Below, one piece after another: positions 18,341 through 26,735 of a DNA stretch of 64,000 bases. Under the pieces are notes generated by a model. The model was given only the letters and a program-made list of their open reading frames with translations. It searched no databases and was not told the origin of the DNA. Location of the stretch: positions 1 through 64,000 of the forward strand of contig CAZLZD010000004.1 of assembly GCA_964563925.1 (NCBI GenBank), written 5' to 3'. Within the stretch, counting starts at the first letter, position 1; each line of letters opens with the position of its first letter. The translations under genes were made by a program, and so were the position numbers. This stretch comes from JAUILA01 sp964563925. Its GTDB lineage: Bacteria > Bacteroidota > Bacteroidia > Cytophagales > Cyclobacteriaceae.

Positions 18341-18348
18341 CAAAGTTA
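18341..18348 (-). promoter_or_regulatory. Candidate -7 promoter box for the 480-residue unknown gene
   Basis: TAACTTTG on the minus strand is a perfect TAnnTTTG match, 35 bases before the start at 18305. It supports the shorter gene start. Confidence 0.5.
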
Positions 18349-18441
18349 GCGTATATCGATGGTTTTCCGCGATTGAAGGTTAAAAATATCATCATTTTAC
18401 AGGGATCGCAGGTTGCCTTCACGTTTGTCGGCGGATAATTT

Positions 18442-18473
18442 TTTTGTATAATGCCAAAATTGAGATAATTTCG
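18442..18473 (+). promoter_or_regulatory. Candidate promoter for the NSS transporter
   Basis: TTTTG (18442-18446) and TAATTTCG (18466-18473) are separated by 19 bases, the spacing expected of -33 and -7 elements in Bacteroidota. The second box differs from consensus by one base. The start codon is 38 bases further on. Confidence 0.45.
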
Positions 18474-18511
18474 GCGGTCAGTATCATCTCATAACTCAAC
18501 GCATTCGCATT

Positions 18512-19891
18512 ATGGCTAACAGAGGAGGTTTCTCCAACAGACTGGGCTTTGTCCTGGCAGCGGCAGGTTCGGCGGTCGGACTCGGAAATATCTGGAAATT
18601 CCCTTACGAGGTAGGTGAGAACGGCGGTGCCATGTTTCTGCTTGTCTATCTGTTCTTCACCTTTATCATCTGTTACCCGATCATGGTGGGCGAGATTTCC
18701 ATCGGGCGAAAAGCAGGACTGAATGCGTACGGGTCGTATAAAAAGATCGGGGGTAAGAAATGGGGGATGCTTGGCCTCTTTGGAATTCTTTGCGGCGTCA
18801 TGATCCTGAGTTTTTATAATGTGGTCGCCGGCTGGGCATTCGGATATTTTCTTGAAATTTCATTCGGTTCCCTGCTTAAGGAGGGCGATTTTGGTGCGTT
18901 CTTCGGGCGCTACACCGCGGATTACGGGGATAACCTGATATTCTCCGTATGCTTCATGGTCATCACCGCCTTCATAGTGGTGCGCGGAATCAGCGGCGGT
19001 ATCGAAAAAGCCAGCCGCATCCTGATGCCAACGCTGTTTATCATCCTGATCGGACTGATTATCTACAGCCTGACCCTGGATAACGCAATGGATGGAGTAC
19101 GGTTTTACCTGTTGCCTGATATCACCAAACTGAATATTGAAACAATATACAGTGCCCTCGGACAGGCCTTTTTCTCCCTGTCACTGGGAATGGGCGCCCT
19201 GATAACCTATGGCTCCTATATTGACAAACAACAAAATGTAATAACCTCGGCCGCTATGATCTCCATCATGGACGTAGGCGTAGCCTTCCTTGCCGGCTTG
19301 CTTATTTTCCCCCTGGTTTTTTCCCAGGGACAGGAGCCCGCAGAAGGTCCGGGTCTCGTGTTTGTTGTACTACCGGGAATTTTTGAAGCCATGGGTCCGA
19401 TGGTAGGGCGTATCGTGGGTGGCGGATTCTTTCTGCTTCTGTGCTTTGCCGCACTGACTTCCACAATCTCGCTGCTCGAAGTACCTGTCGCCTACCTGGT
19501 GGATGAAAAGAAATTGCCAAGAAAAGCAGTCGTCTGGATCCTGGCCACCTTTATCTTCCTGGTGGGGCTCCCCAGTATGTTATCGCAGGGAGCTGTAAGT
19601 GCCTTTTCTTCGATGGGCTGGTATGACGACAGGTCATTCCTTGATTTCGTCGCAGAAGTATTCTCAGATATCAGCCTTCCCCTCGGAGGCTGCCTCATGT
19701 CTATTTTTATTGCCGTACGCTGGAAAACCCACAATATGACCGAAGAGATCGCCAACGGATATCCGGCCTACCGGGGATCACTCATATCCAAATTCATTAA
19801 TGTGGTGATCACCATCCTGGCGCCGATCCTGCTGGGCCTCATGTTTATCAACACCATGCTCGTCAAATTTTTCGATCTGCAAATGTTCTGA
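18512..19891 (+). CDS. Sodium-dependent transporter of the NSS (SNF) family
   Basis: A 459-residue membrane protein with about 11-12 hydrophobic helices. The N-terminal signature 'NRLGFVLAAAGSAVGLGNIW' followed by 'KFPYEVGENGGAMFL' is diagnostic of the LeuT-like neurotransmitter:sodium symporters. 'GQAFFSLSLGMGALITYGSY' corresponds to helix 6, which lines the substrate site. The family imports amino acids or related solutes with Na+. The exact substrate is unknown. It ends in a terminator shared with the convergent TerB-like gene. Confidence 0.93.
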   Translation: MANRGGFSNRLGFVLAAAGSAVGLGNIWKFPYEVGENGGAMFLLVYLFFTFIICYPIMVGEISIGRKAGLNAYGSYKKIGGKKWGMLGLFGILCGVMILSFYNVVAGWAFGYFLEISFGSLLKEGDFGAFFGRYTADYGDNLIFSVCFMVITAFIVVRGISGGIEKASRILMPTLFIILIGLIIYSLTLDNAMDGVRFYLLPDITKLNIETIYSALGQAFFSLSLGMGALITYGSYIDKQQNVITSAAMISIMDVGVAFLAGLLIFPLVFSQGQEPAEGPGLVFVVLPGIFEAMGPMVGRIVGGGFFLLLCFAALTSTISLLEVPVAYLVDEKKLPRKAVVWILATFIFLVGLPSMLSQGAVSAFSSMGWYDDRSFLDFVAEVFSDISLPLGGCLMSIFIAVRWKTHNMTEEIANGYPAYRGSLISKFINVVITILAPILLGLMFINTMLVKFFDLQMF

Positions 19892-19901
19892 TAAATAAGA
19901 T

Positions 19902-19927
19902 GCCGGGTTAACTCCCGGCTTCTTTTC
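19902..19927 (+). terminator. Terminator of the NSS gene, overlapping the end of the TerB-like gene
   Basis: GCCGGG (19902-19907) pairs with CCCGGC (19914-19919), 6-base loop, then TTCTTTTC. The loop holds the stop codon of the convergent TerB-like gene and the downstream arm encodes its last residues. Confidence 0.65.
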
Positions 19928-20354
19928 GTGAAAACGCATCACGCGCATAGGTACAGAGCTCCCGCCAGCGGTGGATGTCTGGATGTTCATTGCCCCGGAA
20001 GATTTCAAGAAGCCAGGGGACCATTTCATCGGCATATCCGAAGCGTGATACGACTTCCTCACATAATTCCACTTCCTTATTGTGCACTATGCCGTCGGCA
20101 TAAATGATCTGCATGAGGTCATATAACTGATCCATCTTCTCCTCATGTGATTCAGGAATATACAGGGAGAATGACTTGTCGGAGTTGATCAACGAGGTTA
20201 TCTGCCGGTCTTTAAGTCCATATCTCCCCCCTACCCGGTACAGGAATTTCTCCTCTTCGGGGTCAAGGGACCCATCCGCCATGGCCATGGCGATAAGGTT
20301 TCGCATACTTTTTTTCTTGAAGGAAAGATACTGGTGTTCAAAAAATCCTCGCAT
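19908..20354 (-). CDS. TerB-like helical protein
   Basis: A 148-residue protein whose central part 'IAMAMADGSLDPEEEKFLYR' and 'IIYADGIVHNKEVELCEEVV' shows the duplicated acidic 'ADG' helical hairpins of the TerB/tellurite-resistance family (DUF533-like). Such proteins bind metal ions near membranes; their physiological role in Bacteroidota is unclear, and no ter genes lie nearby. There is no signal peptide. It is convergent with the NSS transporter and shares its terminator. Confidence 0.75.
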   Translation of the reverse strand: MRGFFEHQYLSFKKKSMRNLIAMAMADGSLDPEEEKFLYRVGGRYGLKDRQITSLINSDKSFSLYIPESHEEKMDQLYDLMQIIYADGIVHNKEVELCEEVVSRFGYADEMVPWLLEIFRGNEHPDIHRWRELCTYARDAFSRKEAGS

Positions 20355-20427
20355 AAATCATTCTCCTAAAGAAGTAAGTTACTAATGATCAAAAGAATGA
20401 ACCAACCGATGTAAGAAAATCCATTAC

Positions 20428-22092
20428 TTATACCTTTTCCCTGAGCTCTCTCCTCAGAATCTTCCCGACATTTGATTTCGGGAGTTCCTTACAAAACTCC
20501 ACATGCCTTGGCCGCTTGTAGCCGGTAAGGTTTTCGTGGCAGTATTCTTTAAGTTCTTCTTCGGTAAGGGTTTCATCCGACTTGACAACGAATATTTTTA
20601 CCACCTCGTTGGAGTGGGGGTCCGGTACACCGACCGCCGCCACCTCCAGCACCTTGTCATGGTTGGCAACCACATTCTCAATTTCGTTGGGGTATACATT
20701 GAATCCGGAAACGTTGATCATGTCTTTCTTACGGTCTACAATCCGGAAGAAACCGTCCTTGTCCATGGCCCCCATGTCACCCGTGCGAAACCACCCTCCT
20801 TCAAAAAACACCTTCGAGTTATCTTTGTTCCAGTACCCGCTCATTACCTGGGGTCCGCGGGCGCAGATCTCCCCGACTTCCTCCACGCCCATCCTGTTGC
20901 CCTCTTCGTCAAAGATTCCCATTTCCGTACTGGAGGTGGGCAACCCGATCGTCCCCATGCGGTGTGTACCATCCAGTGGATTACAGGAAAGCACCGGGGA
21001 GGTTTCACTCAAACCATAGCCTTCCACCAGGGGGGTGCCGGTGACCTCCTTCCATTTCCTGGCAACAAAATCCTGTACAGCCATACCTCCCCCGATAGTT
21101 CCCTTTAACGGACTGAAATCAATCCGGGCAAACTGCGGCTGGGCCAGGAGTCCGTTAAACAGGGTGTTGACCCCGGTCATTAAGGTAAAGCGGTGTCCGG
21201 ATAAGGTTTTGACAAAACCCTTCATATCCCGCGGATTGGTAATTAAAATATTCTCGGCACCAATGTTCCACATAAAGATGCAATTGACCGTCAGTGCGAA
21301 AATGTGATACAACGGAATCGCCGTAATCATAATATCCTTTTCACCCGCTCTTAACAGCGGGTTAAACCATAAGCGGATCTGACGGGTATGCGCGAGGATA
21401 TTTCCATGGGTCAGCATGGCACCCTTGCTGATACCGGTCGTCCCACCGGTATATTGAAGAAAGGCCGTATCATCCGCCGTGATCTGAGGGGGTTTGAATG
21501 TGTGCTTCGCCCCCTCCTTCATGGCCTGTTGAAACGTAACCGCCTTCGGAATCGAATACGGAGGCACCATTTTCTTCAGGTATTTCACTGCTTTGTTGAT
21601 GAACCATCCTTTAATCCCGCCAAGCGAATCACCCAGTTCGGTAATAATCACATGCTGCACATCGGTAGTCTTCAGTACCTTTTCAAGATTACAGGCAAAA
21701 TTGGCCACTATAATTACTGCCTTCACTTCTGCATCCTTGTACTGATGCTCCATTTCCCTGGGGGTGTAAAGCGGATTGGTATTGACCACGATCAGTCCGG
21801 CCCGCAGCGCAGCATACAATACCACCGGGTATTGCAGCAGGTTTGGCATTTGAACCGCGATCCTGTCTCCTTTTTGCAAATGACAGACTTGCTGGAGATA
21901 GGCGGCGAACTTCCGGCTTTGTTCATCAACCTCCTTGTAGGTGAGCGTTTTGCCCATATTCTCAAATGCAGGATCCTGTGCATGCTTTTCACAGGATGCC
22001 TCCATCATTTCCGCGACGGAATTGTAATCAGGGCCTTCAATTTCGGCAGGAATACCCGCCGGATAGTTCTTGATCCAGGGAAACTGACTCAT
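20428..22092 (-). CDS. fadD: Long-chain fatty-acid-CoA ligase
   Basis: A 554-residue acyl-CoA synthetase of full length. The ATP/AMP signature 'YTGGTTGISKGAMLTHGN' is near residues 214-231, 'GYGLSETSPVLSCNP' near 359-373, 'GWFRTGDMG' near 425-433, and the C-terminal 'FVVKSDETLTEEEL' to 'LPKSNVGKILRREL' segment with the catalytic lysine is intact. It activates long-chain fatty acids for beta-oxidation or lipid synthesis. A palindrome typical of TetR-type operators lies 9 bases before the start. Confidence 0.94.
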   Translation of the reverse strand: MSQFPWIKNYPAGIPAEIEGPDYNSVAEMMEASCEKHAQDPAFENMGKTLTYKEVDEQSRKFAAYLQQVCHLQKGDRIAVQMPNLLQYPVVLYAALRAGLIVVNTNPLYTPREMEHQYKDAEVKAVIIVANFACNLEKVLKTTDVQHVIITELGDSLGGIKGWFINKAVKYLKKMVPPYSIPKAVTFQQAMKEGAKHTFKPPQITADDTAFLQYTGGTTGISKGAMLTHGNILAHTRQIRLWFNPLLRAGEKDIMITAIPLYHIFALTVNCIFMWNIGAENILITNPRDMKGFVKTLSGHRFTLMTGVNTLFNGLLAQPQFARIDFSPLKGTIGGGMAVQDFVARKWKEVTGTPLVEGYGLSETSPVLSCNPLDGTHRMGTIGLPTSSTEMGIFDEEGNRMGVEEVGEICARGPQVMSGYWNKDNSKVFFEGGWFRTGDMGAMDKDGFFRIVDRKKDMINVSGFNVYPNEIENVVANHDKVLEVAAVGVPDPHSNEVVKIFVVKSDETLTEEELKEYCHENLTGYKRPRHVEFCKELPKSNVGKILRRELREKV

Positions 22093-22100
22093 ACGTAAAT

Positions 22101-22118
22101 TTTGACGATTCGGTCAAA
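22101..22118. promoter_or_regulatory. Candidate operator in front of fadD
   Basis: TTTGACGATTCGGTCAAA has perfect 6-base inverted arms (TTTGAC, GTCAAA) and near symmetry in the middle. On the minus strand it overlaps CATCTTTG, a near-consensus -7 box. Position and TTGACCGA-like half-sites resemble TetR-family repressors of fatty-acid genes; the regulator is not in the window. Confidence 0.45.
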
Positions 22119-22210
22119 GATGCTCAAAATTGCATCAATTTACAATGTGGAAATTCCGGGCACAAACGGTGCAAACCATGGACGGACGCCTTCCGGAAAA
22201 TTCTAAAATA

Positions 22211-22241
22211 GAAAACCCCGACATCCTTGCAGATGCCGGGG
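22211..22241 (-). terminator. Strong intrinsic terminator of the tRNA-like RNA unit
   Basis: On the minus strand CCCCGGCATC pairs with GATGTCGGGG (10 bp, one G-U, 6-base loop) and is followed by TTTTCTATTTT. It lies 30 bases after the tRNA-like fold and separates that RNA from fadD. Confidence 0.88.
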
Positions 22242-22270
22242 TAATCACCGATTCCAATCCAATTCAGGAG

Positions 22271-22397
22271 CTGTAGGGGGAGGATTCGAACCTCCACGGA
22301 GCAGTTAGGCCGAACCCCTAGCTAACGGGTCAGCTTTATCCCAGAACTCTCCACCCCCGAGACCGGAGGGCTTGTCTGCCAGTTTCAACACCCTACA
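22271..22397 (-). ncRNA. Unusual class-II tRNA-like RNA with a giant variable region
   Basis: Reading leftward from 22397, the fold begins with an acceptor-like TGTAGGG (22397-22391) that pairs perfectly with CCCTACA (22278-22272). A Leu-like D-arm follows (TTGAAACTGGCAGACAA, 22388-22372), then a 17-base anticodon-type arm (22370-22354: stem CCCTC/GGGGG with one G-U, loop CGGTCTC), a 58-base variable region (22353-22296), and a canonical T-arm GGAGG-TTCGAAT-CCTCC (22295-22279). Normal class-II variable arms are far shorter. The loop has G instead of U at position 33, position 73 is G where leucine tRNAs have A, and CCA is not encoded. The variable region can itself fold (GGAGAGTT with AACTGCTCC, plus an inner AGCTGAC/GTTAGCT hairpin). 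It may be a divergent tRNA, a decayed tRNA or a tRNA-mimic regulatory RNA. That it is transcribed is inferred from its own promoter box and terminator. Confidence 0.6.
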
Positions 22398-22456
22398 AGG
22401 TATGTGCCATGGGCACCGACGATCTCACACTCGTTTGTGCGCTTTTTGTTGATCAT
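22385..22456 (-). other. Short 23-codon reading frame in the leader of the tRNA-like RNA
   Basis: ATG at 22456 (a second ATG is just upstream at 22459) opens a 23-codon frame ending TGA at 22387-22385, within the D-arm of the tRNA-like fold. The predicted transcription start falls almost on the ATG. The peptide starts MINKKRTNE and has two cysteines. It may be chance or a leader peptide. Confidence 0.2.
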
Positions 22457-22463
22457 CATGATT

Positions 22464-22471
22464 CAAAGGTA
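22464..22471 (-). promoter_or_regulatory. Candidate -7 promoter box for the tRNA-like RNA
   Basis: TACCTTTG on the minus strand is an exact TAnnTTTG match in an AT-rich stretch, placing the RNA start near 22458. With the terminator at 22211-22241 it predicts a transcript of about 250 bases. Confidence 0.5.
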
Positions 22472-22580
22472 ATAAAGGGATTCATTTTTTAAAATTATTT
22501 TAATTAATTGAGTTAATATTTACATATGTTTTAATATTTATCTATATTTATTTCACCAACCACAATTAACCCCTTAAAAT

Positions 22581-23048
22581 ATGGCCGCAGATTACGAACT
22601 TGACAATGTGGATATCAAAATCCTTGAAATTTTATTGAAGAATGCCAAAAAACCCTATACCGAAGTAGCCAAACTTATCCCGGTGTCAGGGGGCACCGTG
22701 CATGTAAGGATGCGAAAAATGGAGGAAACCGGTGTCGTCGAAGGTACGACACTCCAGCTCAACTATGCGCGGCTCGGGTTTGACGTGACCGCATTCATCG
22801 GTATATTCCTTCTTCGCAGTGAACTGTACGATGATGTCATCAAGGAGTTAAAACAGATTCCTGAAATTGTCAGTGTGCACTACACCACGGGAAACTACAG
22901 TATGTTTGCCCGCATTCACTGCCGCGATACCCAGCACCTGAAGAATGTGCTGCATGACAAAATCCAACGGGTACACGGAATCACCCGCACCGACACCATG
23001 ATCTCGCTGGAGGAAAGCATCAACCGCAATATCGATCTGCATACCTGA
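22581..23048 (+). CDS. Lrp/AsnC-family transcriptional regulator
   Basis: A 155-residue regulator with an N-terminal winged helix ('DNVDIKILEILLKNAKKPYT', then 'PVSGGTVHVRMRKMEETGVV') and a C-terminal RAM ligand-binding domain ('AFIGIFLLRSELYDDVIKEL', 'GNYSMFARIHCRDTQHL'). Family members sense amino acids as dimers or octamers. It reads toward the suf operon, 137 bases ahead of sufB, and is divergent from the tRNA-like RNA. Whether it controls either neighbour is not known. Confidence 0.92.
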   Translation: MAADYELDNVDIKILEILLKNAKKPYTEVAKLIPVSGGTVHVRMRKMEETGVVEGTTLQLNYARLGFDVTAFIGIFLLRSELYDDVIKELKQIPEIVSVHYTTGNYSMFARIHCRDTQHLKNVLHDKIQRVHGITRTDTMISLEESINRNIDLHT

Positions 23049-23144
23049 AAAAACAGCTCCTGTGATCGATTTCAGGTATCAGGCAGTAAACTAAATCTAT
23101 CGCAAAAAGGGCAGACCGGGAACAGTAATCCACGAATTTTGTTG

Positions 23145-23152
23145 TACATTTG
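23145..23152 (+). promoter_or_regulatory. Candidate -7 promoter box of the suf operon
   Basis: TACATTTG matches TAnnTTTG exactly, 33 bases before the sufB start at 23186. Confidence 0.45.
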
Positions 23153-23185
23153 TAGTGTAATTTGAAATTAGTCTAAATAACTGGA

Positions 23186-24631
23186 ATGAGTAAAGACGAT
23201 CAAATACTGGAAGAGTTCACCTCCCGTGAATACGAGCATGGGTGGAACATCGACCTGGAAGCCGATCAGGCGCCCAAAGGGCTCAATGAAGATATAATCC
23301 GATTTATTTCGGCCAAGAAAGAGGAGCCTGAATGGTTACTGAAATGGCGTCTGAAGGCATTTCGTACGTGGGAAAAAATGACCGAGCCCAGCTGGGCCAA
23401 TGTCACCTTCCCACCGGTGAATTACCAGGACATAATCTACTACTCTGCCCCGAAGCAGAAAGTTAAGCCTAAGAGCCTCAACGAGGTCGATCCCGAGCTG
23501 CTGGACACATTTAAAAAGCTTGGCATATCCCTGGAAGAACAGAAAAGGCTTACCGGTGTCGCAGTAGATGCGGTACTGGACAGTGTATCCGTGGCGACCA
23601 CTTTCAAAGACAAGCTCGGTGAGCTGGGCATCATATTCTGTTCGTTTTCGGAAGCCGTAAAAAATCACCCTGAGCTGGTCAAAAAATATCTCGGTTCGGT
23701 TGTCCCGGTAAATGATAATTACTTCGCGGCACTTAACTCGGCGGTCTTCTCCGACGGATCCTTCTGCTACATTCCTAAGGGAGTGCGCTGCCCGATGGAG
23801 CTCAGCACCTATTTCCGAATTAACGCCGCCAATACCGGCCAGTTTGAGCGTACGCTCATTGTGGCGGAAGAAAGCAGCTACGTATCCTACCTGGAAGGCT
23901 GTACAGCACCCATGAGGGACGAAAACCAGCTACATGCTGCCGTGGTGGAGATTTATGTAAAGGAAAAGGCGGAAGTGAAATATTCGACCGTACAGAACTG
24001 GTACCCGGGTAACAAGGAAGGCAAGGGAGGTATATATAATTTTGTCACCAAGCGCGGAATCTGTGCCGGGGATCATGCAAAACTTTCCTGGACCCAGGTC
24101 GAAACCGGTTCGGCTATTACCTGGAAATATCCTTCCTGTATACTGAAGGGAGATAATTCAGTGGGAGAATTCTATTCGGTCGCGGTCACCAATAATATGC
24201 AGCAGGCCGATACCGGTACGAAAATGATTCATATCGGAAAAAATACGCGGTCAAGGATCGTTTCAAAAGGTGTCTCGGCCGGCAAGTCCCAGAACAGCTA
24301 TCGCGGACAGGTGCATGTATTGAAGCGCGCAGCAAATGCGCGGAACTTCTCCCAGTGTGACTCCCTGCTGATGGGAAACAAGTGCGGAGCGCATACGTTC
24401 CCCTACATCGACATAGAGAACAAAAGTGCCCAGGTAGAGCACGAGGCCACCACCTCCAAAATTGGTGAAGACCAGATATTCTATTGTACCCAGCGCGGTA
24501 TTGACGAGGAAAGCGCGGTAGCCCTGATTGTGAACGGGTACTGCAAGGAAGTATTGAATCAGCTCCCTATGGAGTTTGCGGTGGAGGCACAAAAATTACT
24601 GGCACTCACCCTGGAAGGGTCGGTAGGATAA
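23186..24631 (+). CDS. sufB: Fe-S cluster assembly scaffold protein SufB
   Basis: A 481-residue SufB of normal length, the scaffold that with SufC and SufD builds [4Fe-4S] clusters. Characteristic segments are 'GVAVDAVLDSVSVATTFKDK', 'SDGSFCYIPKGVRCPMELST', 'YLEGCTAPMRDENQLHAAVV', 'QNWYPGNKEGKGGIYNFVTK' and 'NKCGAHTFPYIDIENKSAQV'. First gene of a seven-gene operon whose genes are overlapping or separated by at most about 35 bases. Confidence 0.97.
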   Translation: MSKDDQILEEFTSREYEHGWNIDLEADQAPKGLNEDIIRFISAKKEEPEWLLKWRLKAFRTWEKMTEPSWANVTFPPVNYQDIIYYSAPKQKVKPKSLNEVDPELLDTFKKLGISLEEQKRLTGVAVDAVLDSVSVATTFKDKLGELGIIFCSFSEAVKNHPELVKKYLGSVVPVNDNYFAALNSAVFSDGSFCYIPKGVRCPMELSTYFRINAANTGQFERTLIVAEESSYVSYLEGCTAPMRDENQLHAAVVEIYVKEKAEVKYSTVQNWYPGNKEGKGGIYNFVTKRGICAGDHAKLSWTQVETGSAITWKYPSCILKGDNSVGEFYSVAVTNNMQQADTGTKMIHIGKNTRSRIVSKGVSAGKSQNSYRGQVHVLKRAANARNFSQCDSLLMGNKCGAHTFPYIDIENKSAQVEHEATTSKIGEDQIFYCTQRGIDEESAVALIVNGYCKEVLNQLPMEFAVEAQKLLALTLEGSVG

Positions 24632-24666
24632 TATTCTCAATCAAATCATTAAACTGAACGTATCGC

Positions 24667-25428
24667 ATGCTTACGATTAAAAATCTACATGCTTCAATCG
24701 AAGATAAAAAAATCCTGAATGGCATAAACCTGGAGGTAAAACCCGGTGAAATTCACGCCATTATGGGACCGAACGGGTCCGGAAAAAGTACCCTGGCTTC
24801 CGTGCTGGCAGGCAGGGAAGACTATGAAGTGACTGCGGGAGAAGTCTATTACAAAGGCCAGGACCTCCTGGAAATGGCTCCGGAAGAGCGTGCCCGCGAA
24901 GGTATATTTCTCGCGTTCCAGTACCCGGTGGAAATTCCGGGTGTGAGCACTACGAATTTTCTTAAAACCGCCCTCAATCAGGTGCGTGAGCACCGGGGAG
25001 AAGAACCTCTCGACGCAGTGTCATTTCTGACCCGGATGAAGGAAAAGATGAAGCTTGTGGATATTGATCAATCCCTGCTCAGCCGGTCCCTGAATGAAGG
25101 TTTCAGCGGCGGGGAAAAGAAAAGAAATGAAATTTTCCAGATGGCCATGCTCGAGCCTTCCCTGTCCATCCTGGATGAAACCGACTCCGGCCTGGATATT
25201 GATGCCCTGCGCATTGTTGCCAACGGGGTGAACAAGCTAAAATCACCGGATAACGCAACCATCGTGGTAACCCATTACCAGCGTCTGCTGGAATATATTG
25301 TACCGGATGTGGTACATGTCCTCTACAAAGGGAAAATCGTTAAGTCGGGCACCAAGGAACTGGCACTCCAGCTGGAGGAGAAAGGATACGACTGGATCAA
25401 GGAAGAAGCAGACGCACAACAAGCGTAA
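24667..25428 (+). CDS. sufC: Fe-S assembly ATPase SufC
   Basis: A 253-residue ABC-type ATPase. Walker A GPNGSGKS is at residues 35-42, the signature 'FSGGEKKRNEIFQMAML' near 145-161 and Walker B with the SufC-specific 'SILDETDSGLDIDALR' near 166-181. It drives conformational change in the SufBCD complex. It sits between sufB and sufD, the order found in most bacteria. Confidence 0.97.
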   Translation: MLTIKNLHASIEDKKILNGINLEVKPGEIHAIMGPNGSGKSTLASVLAGREDYEVTAGEVYYKGQDLLEMAPEERAREGIFLAFQYPVEIPGVSTTNFLKTALNQVREHRGEEPLDAVSFLTRMKEKMKLVDIDQSLLSRSLNEGFSGGEKKRNEIFQMAMLEPSLSILDETDSGLDIDALRIVANGVNKLKSPDNATIVVTHYQRLLEYIVPDVVHVLYKGKIVKSGTKELALQLEEKGYDWIKEEADAQQA

Positions 25429-25445
25429 CGAAAGAAACAACTGGC

Positions 25446-26735
25446 ATGAGCACATTACTGGAGACATTCAGGCATACCTTTGAAGAGGCTGAAAAATCAC
25501 TGAACGGATCTGAAAAGATGCACGAACTCAGGCGGCAGGCCATGGATAAACTCATGGCAGGCGGATTGCCCGGGAAAAGGAGTGAAACGTATAAATATAC
25601 CGACCTTCCCAGGACGCTGGCCAGATTTGAAAAATCTCCCCTCCTGGCGGGTTCTGAGCTAAAAACTGAAATACCTGACGTTGACTTCGCGGAAGACGTC
25701 AACGTATTTGTATTTGTAAATGGCACCTATAACGGGCAACGCTCGACCAAAGTCTCGCCGGACGAGGACCTTCAGGTCATTCCGCTGGCGGATGCACTGG
25801 GCGGGGAAAATCCGGCCGTTTCACAATACGGCAAAATCGCAGACCAGGAAGCGGATGCGTATGTGGCGCTTAACACCGCTTTTGCGGCAGGGGGCGTGGT
25901 TATCCGGGTAAATAAAAACGCCAGGCCGGCACCTATCATCCTCCGGCATGTGGTTGACACTACCGATGGCACCGGAATCAGTTACGCCAGAAACCTGGTG
26001 GTTGCAGAAAAATTCAGCGAATCGGTCGTGCTGGAGCAATTTGTGAATGCGCATCAGCACGAGCACTTCATGAATTCGCTCATTGAAATTCATGTTTCGG
26101 AGAATGCAAAGGTGCAGTGGCACAAAATGCAGAATGACCCTTTTGCCAGCCAGATAGACCAGACGGCTGTCTATCAGTCCGACGCAAGCAGGTTTGACCT
26201 GACCACCCTTACCACCGAAGGACAGGTTATTCGTAATAATATCAGGATCGCTGTGGACGGGGAAGGATGTGAAACCCACCTCTACGGATTATATCTGGTC
26301 AACGGCACCTCACACGTGGATAATCAGACATCGGTAGACCATATCCGGCCACATTCTGAAAGCAACGAATTGTATAAAGGTATCCTCGATGAAAAGGGCC
26401 ATGGTGTCTTTAACGGAAAGGTATATGTAAGACAGGAGGCACAGAAGACCAATGCATTCCAGTCCAACAAGAACATCCTGCTTTCCGATCAGGCAACGGT
26501 CAACACGAAGCCGCAGCTCGAAATTTGGGCAGACGACGTGAAATGCTCGCATGGATGCACCACCGGACAGCTTGACGAGGAGGCCATGTTTTACCTGCGC
26601 TCGCGCGGTCTTTCGGAGAATTCAGCCCGGCGTATGATGTTGCGTGCGTTTGCCATCGACACCATGCACGGAATCGATCACGACCAGATCAGGGAACTGT
26701 TTGAAAAACAAATCAATTATAAACTGGATTCCTGA
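25446..26735 (+). CDS. sufD: Fe-S cluster assembly protein SufD
   Basis: A 429-residue paralogue of SufB. The N-terminal helical part carries 'GLPGKRSETYKYTDLPRTL'; the beta-helix core ends in 'DVKCSHGCTTGQLDEEAMFY' and 'LRSRGLSENSARRMMLRAFA', typical of SufD. It completes the SufBC2D scaffold complex. Its stop overlaps the sufS start (TGATG), indicating translational coupling. Confidence 0.96.
   Translation: MSTLLETFRHTFEEAEKSLNGSEKMHELRRQAMDKLMAGGLPGKRSETYKYTDLPRTLARFEKSPLLAGSELKTEIPDVDFAEDVNVFVFVNGTYNGQRSTKVSPDEDLQVIPLADALGGENPAVSQYGKIADQEADAYVALNTAFAAGGVVIRVNKNARPAPIILRHVVDTTDGTGISYARNLVVAEKFSESVVLEQFVNAHQHEHFMNSLIEIHVSENAKVQWHKMQNDPFASQIDQTAVYQSDASRFDLTTLTTEGQVIRNNIRIAVDGEGCETHLYGLYLVNGTSHVDNQTSVDHIRPHSESNELYKGILDEKGHGVFNGKVYVRQEAQKTNAFQSNKNILLSDQATVNTKPQLEIWADDVKCSHGCTTGQLDEEAMFYLRSRGLSENSARRMMLRAFAIDTMHGIDHDQIRELFEKQINYKLDS

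Noticed and set aside
18306..18422. 39-codon N-terminal extension of the 480-residue unknown protein
   Set aside because: The extension contains the likely promoter box, and the internal ATG has a good ribosome-binding site.
21388..22098. 236-codon plus-strand frame
   Set aside because: Antisense to fadD, with composition typical of a shadow frame.
22211..22471. tmRNA, SRP RNA, 6S RNA or RNase P RNA as identity of the tRNA-like transcript
   Set aside because: No tag-peptide frame with ALAA-type end, no GGAAGGAAGC-type SRP loop, no long bulged helix, and no RNase P core were found; the acceptor and T-arms fit a tRNA-like fold instead.
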